From contig NZ_JAHBYG010000006.1 in assembly GCF_019636075.1 (NCBI RefSeq), positions 51,303 to 115,302 of the forward strand: DNA of 64,000 nucleotides, given 5' to 3'. Shown piece by piece: positions 7,157-16,070 of this stretch. The position numbers and the translations under genes are program-made. The notes below the pieces were generated by a model that saw only the letters and a list, made by a program, of their open reading frames with translations, searched no databases and was not told the origin of the DNA. This stretch comes from Ferrovibrio sp. (lineage in GTDB: Bacteria; Pseudomonadota; Alphaproteobacteria; Ferrovibrionales; Ferrovibrionaceae). Position 1 is the stretch's first letter; every line of letters starts with the position of its first letter.

Positions 7157-8554
7157 TTATCTGCGGCGTTTCGGCGCCGCCCAGGTGAGGCCCAGCGCGG
7201 CCAGCGTGAGCAAGGCCGGCTCCATCGGCACGCGGAAGCGCGATTGCCCGAGGAACAGATAGCTCAGCGTGAAATAGATCAGCTCGGCCAGCAACAGCAG
7301 CAGCAGGCCGGTCTCGCCCTGGCGCCATAGCCGCCACAGGCCGAACAATCCAGCCAGGCGCATCAGCAGCGCAAAAGCGGCGGTGAGCATCACCAGCAGC
7401 GGATAGACCACCTGGCCCTGGCCGAGAAAATCCCGCGCGAAGGCGGCCAGGCCCTGCCAGCGATAGCTTTGCAGGAATTGCGTGGGCGTTTCGCCCGGCA
7501 GGTCCAAGTAATTCTTGGCATTGGCCGCGCCGCCGCCCACCAGCAGGGCAGCCCAGGAACGCAGCAAGCCCTTGGCCAGCGTTACCGGCGATTGTTGCAA
7601 CAGCAGCGGCCCGATCACGCTGGCGGCAAAGGCCGAACGTTCCACCGCCGGGCGGTTTTCGAAATCGCTCAGCCCGGCCTTTTCGGCCGCTTCGTTGATC
7701 AGGCGATATCGCTGGCTGGAGGCCTCGCTGGCCGAAAGCCCCTGGCCGATCTGCAACAGCTCCACATATTGGTCGGAAAGATAGAAGCCGGCATTGCTGG
7801 TGAAAAACGGCTTGCCGAATTCGGCCGCGTTGCGGGCAAACCACGGCGCCACGCAGAGCATGGCCGCCAGCGTCATCGCAATGCCGGCGGTGATGATGCC
7901 TTGCGGCGGCTTGCGCCGTGCGCCGCTATGCAGCGGGGCGGCGATCAGCGCCAGGATCGGCAGCAGGAAAGGCAGCAGCGGAATCGCATACAGCGCCACC
8001 GGGCGGGTGAGCGTGGCCAGGCCCAGCAGCAGGCCCACGCCGATGGCGCGCATCCAGCCGGGCATCAGCGCCTGCCGCCAGATACCCACCAGCGCCAGGG
8101 TGGCCAGCAGGGTGAACAGGCTTTCCGGCTGCACCAGATGCGCGGTGAACAACGCATTGGGATTGAACAGCACCAGCAATTGCGCCAGGTCGCGGGCATT
8201 GTCCAGCGGTCGCGGCAGCAGGCCGCGCACGGCCAGTGCGGTGGCCCACAGCATGGCCAGTTGCAGCATCACGATGGCATTCAGCGCGGCAGGCCAGGAT
8301 AGCAGGCCCACGATGGGCGCCAGAAAGATCGAATAGAGCGGCGGCGCAAAGCTGAGCGGCACATCCAGCGCCTCCGGCCCGCTGGCCAGGATGCCATGCT
8401 GCCACAGGGTTTTTGCCGGGCCCATATACACCGCCGCATCGCCGCCATGCAGATAGGTGGCTTCGGGCGCGGCCCAAAACAGCAGCAGCAGATTCAGTGC
8501 GATGAAAATCGCCGCCAATGTACCTTGCCGGCCAAGCCGCAGTTTCCACTTCAT
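7157..8554 (-). CDS. multi-span membrane glycosyltransferase (GT39/ArnT-like)
   Basis: Integral membrane protein of 465 residues with about 10-11 hydrophobic spans. The first is near residues 13-30 and is followed by the short acidic loop HGGDAAVYM, the place where C-GT39/83/87 enzymes keep catalytic Asp residues. LFNPNALFTAHLVQPESLF and a SRFRVPMEPALL C-terminal segment are also typical. Such enzymes move a sugar from a polyprenyl-phosphate donor to lipid or protein on the periplasmic side. The start overlaps the upstream methyltransferase stop as ATGA. With the methyltransferase, the GT2 fusion and divergent gmd-manC it forms a glycan-assembly block. Acceptor and sugar are unknown. Confidence 0.8.
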   Translation of the reverse strand: MKWKLRLGRQGTLAAIFIALNLLLLFWAAPEATYLHGGDAAVYMGPAKTLWQHGILASGPEALDVPLSFAPPLYSIFLAPIVGLLSWPAALNAIVMLQLAMLWATALAVRGLLPRPLDNARDLAQLLVLFNPNALFTAHLVQPESLFTLLATLALVGIWRQALMPGWMRAIGVGLLLGLATLTRPVALYAIPLLPFLLPILALIAAPLHSGARRKPPQGIITAGIAMTLAAMLCVAPWFARNAAEFGKPFFTSNAGFYLSDQYVELLQIGQGLSASEASSQRYRLINEAAEKAGLSDFENRPAVERSAFAASVIGPLLLQQSPVTLAKGLLRSWAALLVGGGAANAKNYLDLPGETPTQFLQSYRWQGLAAFARDFLGQGQVVYPLLVMLTAAFALLMRLAGLFGLWRLWRQGETGLLLLLLAELIYFTLSYLFLGQSRFRVPMEPALLTLAALGLTWAAPKRRR

Positions 8555-9282
8555 TGCGTGCGCTCCAACACGGTCAGCAGCCGGAAGGCCATCAGCGGGC
8601 CCAGCGCTGGCATCAGCCGGTCTTCCAGCCGCAGCAGCGGTGCGGCGGCAAAACCCGGCAACAGCGACCAGGCCTTGAAGCCGCCCGAAAGCGGATAGGC
8701 AAACAGCGACAGCCAATCGGCGCGCAGCAGCCGCAGGCCGGGCATCGTGGCCGCCAGCTTCCTGGCATCGCGGCGAAACAACAGCGTGGGTATCGCCTGG
8801 TTGGAATCCCAGGGATTGCCTGGATCGCATTGCGGCGTGTCGCTCAAGGGTTCGGCCTGCATGCGCACCGGCTCGGGATGAAACAGGTGGAAAAACACAC
8901 GGCTCAGCGGCGTGATGCCGGGTTCGATCAGCACCAGCCGGCCGCCCGGCCGCAACACACGCTGCGCCTCGGCCAGAAAACGCTTCGGATAAGCCAGGTG
9001 ATGCAGCACATCCACCATCACGATATTGCCGAAGCTGCAATCGGCAAAAGGCAAGGCCTGGGCATCGGCCACCGCATCCAGCCAGGGCGCCGCGGCGATA
9101 TCGGTGGAGATTGCGTCCGGCAGGAAGCTTTTCAGATTGCCCGAGCCGCCGCCGATTTCCAGCGTGCGGCCCTGGGGCTGGCAATGCGCCAGGATGCGGC
9201 GGTAATAATCCTGGTAGATCGCGCGCAGCACGGGCTTGCGCTGCCAGGCGGCGCGATAATCGGTCGCCGCCTCGTCGCCCAT
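8551..9282 (-). CDS. class I SAM-dependent methyltransferase
   Basis: 243-residue Rossmann methyltransferase: motif I TLEIGGGSGNLKSFL near residues 40-54, then VADAQALPFADCSFGNIVMVDVLHHLAYP (methyltransferase-11 pattern) and RVLRPGGRLVLIEPGI. The C-terminal 100 residues hold the substrate region. It starts 2 bp after the stop of the GT2 fusion and overlaps the following membrane glycosyltransferase, so the three are co-translated. The likely substrate is a lipid- or nucleotide-linked sugar (inference). Confidence 0.85.
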   Translation of the reverse strand: MGDEAATDYRAAWQRKPVLRAIYQDYYRRILAHCQPQGRTLEIGGGSGNLKSFLPDAISTDIAAAPWLDAVADAQALPFADCSFGNIVMVDVLHHLAYPKRFLAEAQRVLRPGGRLVLIEPGITPLSRVFFHLFHPEPVRMQAEPLSDTPQCDPGNPWDSNQAIPTLLFRRDARKLAATMPGLRLLRADWLSLFAYPLSGGFKAWSLLPGFAAAPLLRLEDRLMPALGPLMAFRLLTVLERTQ

Positions 9283-9284
9283 GT

Positions 9285-10736
9285 TCAGAAAGCCTTCAGC
9301 TTGCGATAGGCGAACAGCACCATGCGCAGCAGCAGCACGCCATGGCGGAAGCGGCTGATCTGGGTTTCGCCATAGCTGCGGCTGGCATAGCGGATCGGCA
9401 CTTCCACCACTTTCAGATTCTGCTTCACCGCGCCGAAGATCAGGTCGAAATCGCCGAACGGATCGAAATCGCCGAAATAGCTGCGGTTCTCCTTCAGCAC
9501 GGCATAATGCCGGCGCGAGATCACCTTGGTGCCGCACAGCGTGTCGGTGAAGCGCTGGTTCAGCAGGAAGCTGAAGATGATCGAGAAAGCGTGGTTGGCG
9601 AAGAAATTCAGCGTCTGCATGGCGCCATCCTGCATCGGATAGACCAGGCGGCTGCCATTGATGAAATCGCCCTTGCCGGTGGTGAGCGCGCGCCAGAATT
9701 TCGGCAGGTCTTCCGGCGGCACGGTCAGGTCGGCATCCAGGATCATCAATATGTCGCCGCGCGCGGCATCGAAGCCCATCCACACCGCATCGGCCTTGCC
9801 CTTGCCGGTCTGCTGCATGCATTTGATATCCCAATCGGGATAGGCATCGCGCACGCGCTGCATCTCTTCCCAGGTGCCATCCTGCGAATGGCCTTCCACG
9901 AAGATCACTTCCATATCCTCGGCGAAGCGCGGCAGGCGCTGGATCGCCGGTTCTATATTGCCGCGTTCGTTGCGCGCCGGAATCACCACCGACACCGAAT
10001 GCGGCACGGTTTCGCGCCGCTTGGGCAACGATTGCGCCACCACGAAATTGCGCAGGCAGAGCGCCCGCACCAGCGGCAGGGTGGCGACATAGCGGTTCAG
10101 CAAACCGCCCAGGCCGAGCAGGCGCTTGGGCGACAGCATGCGCATTTCGCTGCGGATCGGGTCGAAATCGGCCAGCCCCAGCAGGGCCTCGATATCGCTC
10201 GGCCGCAGCCAGTTCTTCGGCGTGGCCGGCATCTTGAAGCCCAGCGCCTCGGCGGTTTTCAGCACCGGCGCCCAGAGCGGCGAATGATACACGATCACCA
10301 GCCGCGTATCGGCATCGCACAGCCGGTGCAGCAGGCTGAGGCTGCGCTCCACGTCTTCCAGGTCGCCGATCGTATCGGCCAGCAGGATGAAATCGAACGG
10401 ACCTTCGATGGCGTCCAGCGTGGCCGGCGCCTCGATATCGCCGGTATGGAATTCCAGGCCGGGAAAGCGCGCGCGGGCTTCGTCGATGCAAACCTGCGAC
10501 AGGTCCACGCCCACGCCGCGCGAAGGCTCCAGCGCCGCCAGCAGGTCGCCGGTGGCGCAGCCCAGTTCCAACACCCGCTTGCCGGCCGGAATCAAAAAGC
10601 GCAGATAGGCCAGGTCCTGGTCATGGAAAAACCGGTTGCGCGCGATCCAGCCCTGCCGTTCCGGCGCATAGCGGTCGGCATGGTCGCGGATGGCGCGTTT
10701 GCGCAGGGAGGTCGGGTCGGCCGGGGAAATCGCCAT
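9285..10736 (-). CDS. two-domain protein: SAM methyltransferase fused to GT2 glycosyltransferase
   Basis: 483 residues. The N-terminal part (about 1-215) is a class I methyltransferase with KRVLELGCATGDLLAAL near residue 53 and FDFILLADTIGDLEDVE. The C-terminal part (about 240-483) is a GT-A fold GT2 domain with VSVVIPARNERGNI, FVEGHSQDGTWEEM, the DxD-type MILDADLTVPPEDLPKFW, NGSRLVYPM and FTDTLCGTKVISR, as in dolichyl- or polyprenyl-phosphate sugar synthases. Two C-terminal hydrophobic stretches may associate with the membrane. Fusion of a methyltransferase to a GT2 suggests methylation and transfer of one glycan by the same polypeptide (inference). It is first of a three- or four-gene minus-strand operon, divergent from gmd. 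Confidence 0.85.
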   Translation of the reverse strand: MAISPADPTSLRKRAIRDHADRYAPERQGWIARNRFFHDQDLAYLRFLIPAGKRVLELGCATGDLLAALEPSRGVGVDLSQVCIDEARARFPGLEFHTGDIEAPATLDAIEGPFDFILLADTIGDLEDVERSLSLLHRLCDADTRLVIVYHSPLWAPVLKTAEALGFKMPATPKNWLRPSDIEALLGLADFDPIRSEMRMLSPKRLLGLGGLLNRYVATLPLVRALCLRNFVVAQSLPKRRETVPHSVSVVIPARNERGNIEPAIQRLPRFAEDMEVIFVEGHSQDGTWEEMQRVRDAYPDWDIKCMQQTGKGKADAVWMGFDAARGDILMILDADLTVPPEDLPKFWRALTTGKGDFINGSRLVYPMQDGAMQTLNFFANHAFSIIFSFLLNQRFTDTLCGTKVISRRHYAVLKENRSYFGDFDPFGDFDLIFGAVKQNLKVVEVPIRYASRSYGETQISRFRHGVLLLRMVLFAYRKLKAF

Positions 10737-10809
10737 CAGCGGGTCATGCCATCAAAGGGTTAACAGGCAGTTGGCGGATGTTTAGCAACCCCCCTGCCGC
10801 CCCGCAAGC

Positions 10810-10838
10810 TTGACAGCGGCTGGGGCAGGGCCTAAGCC
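10810..10838 (+). promoter_or_regulatory. possible sigma-70 promoter for gmd-manC
   Basis: A perfect TTGACA (10810-10815) is followed after 17 bp by TAAGCC, a poor -10 box. It lies 38 bp upstream of the gmd ATG in the 139-bp divergent region. Only the -35 element is convincing. Confidence 0.3.
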
Positions 10839-10875
10839 CAGCCAGGAGCGATTTTAGGCGTGGGAGACGGCGTAT

Positions 10876-11952
10876 ATGGCGGAAAAAGTGGCCCTGATCA
10901 CCGGCGTGACCGGCCAGGACGGCGCCTATCTGGCCGAGCTGCTGCTCGCCAAGGGATATACGGTACACGGCATCAAGCGCCGGTCCTCCTCGTTCAACAC
11001 CGCCCGTATCGATCATCTCTACCACGATCCGCATGAGCGCGAGGTGCGCTTCCATCTGCATTACGGCGACATGACCGATGCCACCAACCTGATCCGGCTG
11101 GTGCAGCAGATTCAGCCCACCGAGATTTATAACCTGGCCGCCCAGAGCCATGTGCAGGTCAGTTTCGAAACCCCGGAATACACCGCCAATGCCGATGCGC
11201 TGGGCACGCTGCGGCTGCTGGAAGCCATCCTGATCCTGGGCCTGCAAAAGACCGTGCGGTTCTATCAGGCATCGACATCCGAGCTTTACGGCAAGGTGCA
11301 GGAAACCCCGCAGCGCGAAACCACGCCGTTCTATCCGCGCAGCCCCTATGCGGTTGCCAAGCTGTATGCCTATTGGATCGTGGTGAATTACCGCGAGGCC
11401 TATGGCCTGCATGCCTCCAACGGTATCCTGTTCAATCATGAAAGCCCGGTGCGCGGCGAAACCTTCGTCACCCGCAAGATCACCCGCGCGGTGGCCGCCA
11501 TCCAGCTCGGGTTGCAGCAGCGGCTCTATGTCGGCAACCTGGATGCCAAGCGCGATTGGGGCCATGCCCGCGATTATGTGGAGGGCATGTGGCGTATGCT
11601 GCAGCAGGACAAGCCGGATGATTTCGTGCTCGCCACCGGCCGCACCCACAGCGTGCGCGATTTCATCGAGATGGCCTTCCTGGAAACCGGCCGCAAGATT
11701 CGCTGGCAGGGCAAGGGCGTGGATGAAAAAGGCTATGATGCAGCCAGCGGCGCCGAACTGGTGGCGGTCGATCCGCGCTATTTCCGCCCCACCGAAGTAG
11801 ACCTGCTGTTGGGCGATCCGGCCAAGGCGCGCGAAAAGCTCGGCTGGCAGGCCACCACCAGCCTGGAAAGCATGGTGCGCGAAATGGTGGCGGCCGATCT
11901 GGTGGCGGTGAAGCGCGAAAGCGATGTGCGCCGCCACGGCCTGCACGAATAA
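10876..11952 (+). CDS. gmd: GDP-mannose 4,6-dehydratase
   Basis: Converts GDP-D-mannose to GDP-4-keto-6-deoxy-D-mannose, the precursor of GDP-fucose, GDP-rhamnose and GDP-perosamine. The 358-residue extended SDR has [19 protein letters not shown] (cofactor loop, residues 7-25), [23 protein letters not shown], the [10 protein letters not shown] catalytic segment, [13 protein letters not shown] (YxxxK), [15 protein letters not shown] and [14 protein letters not shown]. Val replaces the more usual Arg in the NHESPxRGETF segment. GGGAG lies 9 bases before the ATG. manC follows after 3 bp, so GDP-mannose supply and conversion are coupled; no GDP-fucose synthase or RMD is next door. Confidence 0.96.
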   Translation: MAEKVALITGVTGQDGAYLAELLLAKGYTVHGIKRRSSSFNTARIDHLYHDPHEREVRFHLHYGDMTDATNLIRLVQQIQPTEIYNLAAQSHVQVSFETPEYTANADALGTLRLLEAILILGLQKTVRFYQASTSELYGKVQETPQRETTPFYPRSPYAVAKLYAYWIVVNYREAYGLHASNGILFNHESPVRGETFVTRKITRAVAAIQLGLQQRLYVGNLDAKRDWGHARDYVEGMWRMLQQDKPDDFVLATGRTHSVRDFIEMAFLETGRKIRWQGKGVDEKGYDAASGAELVAVDPRYFRPTEVDLLLGDPAKAREKLGWQATTSLESMVREMVAADLVAVKRESDVRRHGLHE

Positions 11953-11955
11953 GCC

Positions 11956-13353
11956 ATGGCGATCCGTCCGGTCATCCTTTCGGGCGGTGCGGGCACGCGG
12001 CTCTGGCCGTTGTCGCGCGAATTATATCCCAAGCAGCTGCATGCCCTGGCCGGCGACCGAACGCTTTTGCAGCAGACTGCCCAGCGTTTGCAGGCCGAAG
12101 GCTTCGGCCAGCCTTTGGTGATCTGCAACGAGCAGCATCGCTTCATCGTGGCCGAACAATTGCGCGAAGCCGGCATCGAGCCGCTTTCCGTGGTGGTGGA
12201 GCCGGTGGGGCGCAACACCGCGCCGGCGGTGGCGGTGGCGGCCAGCCTGGCGGCACCCGATGATCTGCTGCTGCTGCTGCCGTCCGATCATCTGGTGCGC
12301 AAGCCGGATGCGTTTTTGCAGGCGGTGCGCAATGCCGCGCCGCTGGCCCAGGCCGGCCATCTGGTCACGTTCGGCATCCAGCCCACCGCGCCGGAAACCG
12401 GCTATGGCTATATCCAGCGCGGGCCGGCATTGGGCGATGCCGGCTATCAGGTGGCGCGGTTCGCCGAAAAGCCCGATGCGGCCACGGCGGCGCGCTATAT
12501 AGCCGGCGGAGATTTTTTCTGGAATGCCGGCATCCTGCTGTTTCGCGCCGATGCCATGCTGGCCGAATTGCAGGCGCATTGCCCCGATCTGCTGGCGGGC
12601 ACGCAACAGGCGCTTTCCGCCGGGGCGCGGGATCTGTTTTTCTTCCGCCTGGATAACGCGGCTTTTTCGGCCATACGCGGCGAGTCCATCGACTATGCGG
12701 TGATGGAGCGCACGCAGCGCGCCGCCGTGATGCCGGTGGATATGGGCTGGTCGGATATCGGCGGCTGGCCGGCACTCTGGGCGGAAAGCAACCCTGACCA
12801 GGATGGCAATGTGCTGCAAGGCGATGTGCTGGCGCTGGATAGCCAGGGCAGCTATCTGCGTGCCGATGGCCTGCTGCTGGCCGCCATCGGGCTGAAGGAT
12901 GTCGTTGTCGTGGCCGGGCGCGATGCCGTGCTGGTGGCCGACAAAGCGCGGGCCAGCGATGTGAAGCAGGTGGTGGATCGCCTCAAGGCCCAGGGCCGGC
13001 GCGAGGCCACCGAGCCGATGCGGGTTTATCGCCCCTGGGGCTGGTACGAGGATCTGGCGGAAGGCCCGCGCCATCGCGTGAAGCGGCTTTGCCTGCATCC
13101 CGGCGGCAAGATTTCGCTGCAAAAGCATGCGCAACGCAGCGAGCATTGGGTGGTGGTGCGCGGCGAGGCCCGGGTCACCCGTGGCGAAGACACATTCACC
13201 CTGCTGGTAAACCAATCCACCTATATCGCCGCAGGCCTGGTGCACCGCCTGGAAAACGCCGGCACGCTGCCGCTCGAGATCATCGAGGTGCAATCGGGCG
13301 ATTATGTCGGCGAAGACGATATCGTTCGGCTGGACGATATCTACGGGCGCTGA
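11956..13353 (+). CDS. manC: mannose-1-phosphate guanylyltransferase / mannose-6-phosphate isomerase (type II)
   Basis: Makes GDP-mannose from GTP and mannose-1-phosphate. The 465-residue form also carries a C-terminal cupin isomerase domain. Seen are VILSGGAGTRLWPLSRE (residues 6-22, nucleotidyltransferase signature), LLPSDHLV, FGIQPTAPETGYGYI, FFWNAGILLFRAD, VDMGWSDIGGW and, after residue 350, RPWGWYE, HPGGKISLQKHAQRSEHW and IIEVQSGDYVGEDDIVRLDDIYGR. It starts 3 bp after gmd. The stop codon lies inside a 16-bp tandem duplication shared with the convergent glutathione S-transferase gene. Confidence 0.95.
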   Translation: MAIRPVILSGGAGTRLWPLSRELYPKQLHALAGDRTLLQQTAQRLQAEGFGQPLVICNEQHRFIVAEQLREAGIEPLSVVVEPVGRNTAPAVAVAASLAAPDDLLLLLPSDHLVRKPDAFLQAVRNAAPLAQAGHLVTFGIQPTAPETGYGYIQRGPALGDAGYQVARFAEKPDAATAARYIAGGDFFWNAGILLFRADAMLAELQAHCPDLLAGTQQALSAGARDLFFFRLDNAAFSAIRGESIDYAVMERTQRAAVMPVDMGWSDIGGWPALWAESNPDQDGNVLQGDVLALDSQGSYLRADGLLLAAIGLKDVVVVAGRDAVLVADKARASDVKQVVDRLKAQGRREATEPMRVYRPWGWYEDLAEGPRHRVKRLCLHPGGKISLQKHAQRSEHWVVVRGEARVTRGEDTFTLLVNQSTYIAAGLVHRLENAGTLPLEIIEVQSGDYVGEDDIVRLDDIYGR

Positions 13354-13376
13354 TCAGAACGGGCGCTGATCAGAAC
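13345..13376. repeat. 16-bp perfect tandem duplication across two stop codons
   Basis: GGGCGCTGATCAGAAC occurs twice back to back. The TGA of manC is in copy 1. The stop of the opposing transferase gene (TCA on the plus strand) is in copy 2, because TGATCA reads as a stop on either strand. Confidence 0.95.
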
Positions 13377-14086
13377 TCGACGTCGAGTTCTTCCACTTCA
13401 TCGGGCTCCAGCCGCGCATCCTGGAACCAGGCCTTCATGGCCGGCAATGCCAGGATCATGTCGCGATAGGCCGCGCAGGCACCATCCAGCTTTACGTCGT
13501 AGGTCTGAAACCGGGTGCAGACCGGCGCATACATGGCATCGGCCAGGCTGGGCGTATCGCCGAACAGATAGGGCCCGCCATATTGCAGCAGGCACTCGCT
13601 CCAGATTTCCAGCACGCGGTCGATATCGGCCTGGGCGCCGGCCCAGATCTTGAAGCCCTTGTAATGCGCCTTCAGGTTCATCGGCAGGGCGGCGCGCAGA
13701 TTGGCGAAGCCAGAATGCATTTCGCCGGATACCGCGCGGCAATGGGCGCGCGCTGCCTGGTCGGCGGGCAGCAGCCCGGCCTGGGGGCGGATTTCGTTCA
13801 GATATTCGGCAATCGCCAGGGTGTCCCACACCTTTACATCGTTGTGGGTGAGGCAGGGCACCAGGAAAGAGGGGGAAAGCAGCAGCAATTCGGCCCGGGT
13901 GGAGGGGTCGTCCAGCGACACCCGCTGCTCGGCCACGTTCAGCCCCGCCATCTTGCAAAGCAGCCAGCCGCGCAGCGACCAGGACGAATAATTCTTGCTG
14001 CTGATGGCAAGCGTCGCCTCGGCGGGCGCCGCCTTGGCGGTGTTGGCGCCGGTTTTGGCCTTTACGGCCGCTGCAGGCTTCGGCAT
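13370..14086 (-). CDS. glutathione S-transferase family protein
   Basis: 238 residues. After a low-complexity Ala/Lys-rich leader of about 27 residues comes a thioredoxin-fold domain (TLAISSKNYSSWSLRGWLLCKMAG, SPSFLVPCL, VWDTLAIAEYLNE) and a helical domain (YLFGDTPSLADAMYAPVCTRF). The SSKNYSSWSLR start is typical of a GST subgroup common in proteobacteria. It conjugates or reduces electrophiles with glutathione in the cytoplasm; substrate unknown. The ATG at 14086 is chosen because GAGGA lies 5 bases upstream; the frame stays open to 14158. It is convergent with manC. Confidence 0.85.
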   Translation of the reverse strand: MPKPAAAVKAKTGANTAKAAPAEATLAISSKNYSSWSLRGWLLCKMAGLNVAEQRVSLDDPSTRAELLLLSPSFLVPCLTHNDVKVWDTLAIAEYLNEIRPQAGLLPADQAARAHCRAVSGEMHSGFANLRAALPMNLKAHYKGFKIWAGAQADIDRVLEIWSECLLQYGGPYLFGDTPSLADAMYAPVCTRFQTYDVKLDGACAAYRDMILALPAMKAWFQDARLEPDEVEELDVEF

Positions 14087-14326
14087 GGCATCCTCGCTCT
14101 GGCGGCAATCATCCCATTGATTACCCAACGGAAAGTAACCGCTCTCGGGCTTTTTCAACTGTGTTCGGGGCGGTGCAGGCTGTTGAGTCCGCCGCCCGTT
14201 GCTGCATTATTATCTCGCAGTGCAACACGAATTGCACTAGCCTTTTCACAAGCGGTTCACAAATTCCCGGTCCCAATTGTCGCATGGTCCGGGGGCGGTC
14301 CGCTCAGGAGTGGAATTCGCTGCCTC
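14087..14326. other. divergent intergenic region, transferase / phaZ
   Basis: 240 bp with no recognisable gene. It must hold promoters for both directions. A Shine-Dalgarno-like AGGAG (about 14306-14310) lies rather far (16 bases) from the phaZ ATG. No operator or stable hairpin was identified. Confidence 0.5.
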
Positions 14327-15547
14327 ATGATGTATCGAGCCTACCAAGCCTATTCAGACATGATGGAGCCGGTGCGCGCCATGGCCCGGTTCGCGCAGCA
14401 GACCATCCGCAGTCCGCTCAACGGCTTCGGCGAGAGCCTTCCCCTGCGCACCCTGGCCGCCGGCTTCGAAATGCTGTCGCGCGCCGACCTCACCCATCAG
14501 CGACCGAGCTATAACCTCAGCAGCATCACCGTGGGCAACCGCGAAGTGGAAGTGACCGAGGAAAAGCGCCTGGTCACGCCGTTCGGCACGCTTTTGCGTT
14601 TCCGCAAGGATATCGATACCCAGCAGCCCCGGGTGCTGGTGGTGGCGCCGCTTTCCGGCCACTACGCCACCTTGCTGCGCGGCACCGTGGCCACGCTGTT
14701 GCCCGAGCATGATGTGCATATCACCGATTGGCATAATGCCCGCGATGTGCCGCTGGAGGCCGGGCGTTTCGGCTTCGATGAATATGTCGAGCATGTGATC
14801 CGCTTCCTCGACGAACTCGGCCCCGGCGCCCATGTGGTGGCGGTATGCCAGCCCTGTGTGCAGGTGCTGGCGGCGGCGGCCGTGATGGCCGAACAGAAAC
14901 ACCGCGCCACGCCGGCTTCCATGACCCTGATGGCCGGTCCGATCGATTGCCGCATCAATCCCACCGAAGTGAACCTGCTGGCCACCGGCCATCCGATCGA
15001 ATGGTTCGAGAAAAACCTGATCGATGTGGTGCCCGATTGTCATCCGGGCGCCGGCCGCAGGGTCTATCCCGGCTTCGTGCAGCTTACGGCTTTCATGGCG
15101 ATGAACCCGGATCGCCATATGCGCTCGCATCTCGATCTGTTCGAGCATCTCTCGCGCGGCGAATACGACAAGGCCGAGATCACCAAGGAATTCTACGACG
15201 AATATTTCGCCGTGCTCGATCTCGCCGCCGAATTCTATATCGAAACCGTGCAATACGTGTTTCAGGAATACCGGCTGGCCAAGGGCGAACTCACCTGGCG
15301 CGGCAACAAGGTCAATCCCGGCGCCATCCGCCGCACGGCCTTGCTTACCGTGGAAGGCGAGAAGGACGATATCTGCTCGGTGGGCCAGACGCTGGCTGCC
15401 CATGATCTCTGCACCGGCCTGCGGCCTTATCGCAAGCGCCACCATCTGCAGCCCGGCGCCGGCCATTACGGCGTGTTCAACGGTCGCCGCTGGCAGAACC
15501 AGATCTATCCGCTGGTGCGCAACCTGATCCTCTCCAACGAGGCGTAA
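14327..15547 (+). CDS. phaZ: intracellular polyhydroxyalkanoate (PHB) depolymerase
   Basis: Mobilises native PHB granules to 3-hydroxybutyrate. The 406-residue alpha/beta-hydrolase matches the Cys-type intracellular depolymerases: the N-terminal segment MMYRAYQAYSDMMEPVR; a PRVLVVAPLSGHYATLLRGT oxyanion region; TDWHNARDVPL; the nucleophile box VAVCQPCVQ with Cys at residue 174; AGPIDCRINPTEVN; and a C-terminal GAGHYGVFNGRRW catalytic His. Start is the first of two adjacent ATGs. The frame stays open far upstream, but that part overlaps the opposing transferase gene and is not phaZ-like. No phaC or phasin gene is in the window. Confidence 0.92.
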   Translation: MMYRAYQAYSDMMEPVRAMARFAQQTIRSPLNGFGESLPLRTLAAGFEMLSRADLTHQRPSYNLSSITVGNREVEVTEEKRLVTPFGTLLRFRKDIDTQQPRVLVVAPLSGHYATLLRGTVATLLPEHDVHITDWHNARDVPLEAGRFGFDEYVEHVIRFLDELGPGAHVVAVCQPCVQVLAAAAVMAEQKHRATPASMTLMAGPIDCRINPTEVNLLATGHPIEWFEKNLIDVVPDCHPGAGRRVYPGFVQLTAFMAMNPDRHMRSHLDLFEHLSRGEYDKAEITKEFYDEYFAVLDLAAEFYIETVQYVFQEYRLAKGELTWRGNKVNPGAIRRTALLTVEGEKDDICSVGQTLAAHDLCTGLRPYRKRHHLQPGAGHYGVFNGRRWQNQIYPLVRNLILSNEA

Positions 15548-15656
15548 GGCCGCTTTATAGCGTCACCCTCGGATTCATTCCGCGGATACATGCCAAACGC
15601 AGTTGCGATGCCGAAGGCTGGATGCCCGCAACATGTTCCGGCAGGACGCGGTAAAA

Positions 15657-16061
15657 CTACAGCCCGAACTTCTTCTGCAGCACGGTATCGATGCGCTGTT
15701 TCAGGCTGGCCAGCGATACCGGTTTCACCAGATAGCCATCCACTTGCAGCTTCTTGGCGGTGATGACGGTTTCCTGCTGTTTGTCGGCGGTCAGAAAAAT
15801 CACCGGCAGGTTGCCGAAAGTGGCGCTGCTCATGCCGCGCAGCTTGGCCAGGAAGCCCAATCCATCCAGCGGCTGCATATGCACATCGCACAGCACCAGC
15901 ACCGGGCGGGTGCGCACCATTTCCTTGAAGCCGGCTTCGCCATCGGCGGCTTCGTCGATCAGGCGGAAGCCGAGCTGACGCAGCAAACTGCAGATGATCT
16001 TGCGGGTGTAGTCTTCGTCTTCGATCACCAGGATGCGGATTTTATCGTATTCGATCGCCAT
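15657..16061 (-). CDS. single-domain CheY-like response regulator
   Basis: 134 residues consisting only of a receiver domain: acidic pocket VIEDEDYTRK near residue 12, phospho-acceptor Asp in VLCDVHMQPLDG near residue 61, Thr in VIFLTADK near 91 and Lys in GYLVKPVS near 112. There is no output domain, so it acts by protein contact. It starts 9 bp after the stop of the hybrid histidine kinase and reads in the same direction, so the kinase (through its Hpt domain) is the likely phosphodonor (inference). Confidence 0.9.
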   Translation of the reverse strand: MAIEYDKIRILVIEDEDYTRKIICSLLRQLGFRLIDEAADGEAGFKEMVRTRPVLVLCDVHMQPLDGLGFLAKLRGMSSATFGNLPVIFLTADKQQETVITAKKLQVDGYLVKPVSLASLKQRIDTVLQKKFGL

Positions 16062-16070
16062 GATGATGCC

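Noticed and set aside
13583..14326. A longer N-terminus for the PHB depolymerase, since the frame is open upstream
   Set aside because: The extension is antisense to the glutathione S-transferase gene and lacks depolymerase sequence; the family N-terminus begins at MMYRAYQAY.
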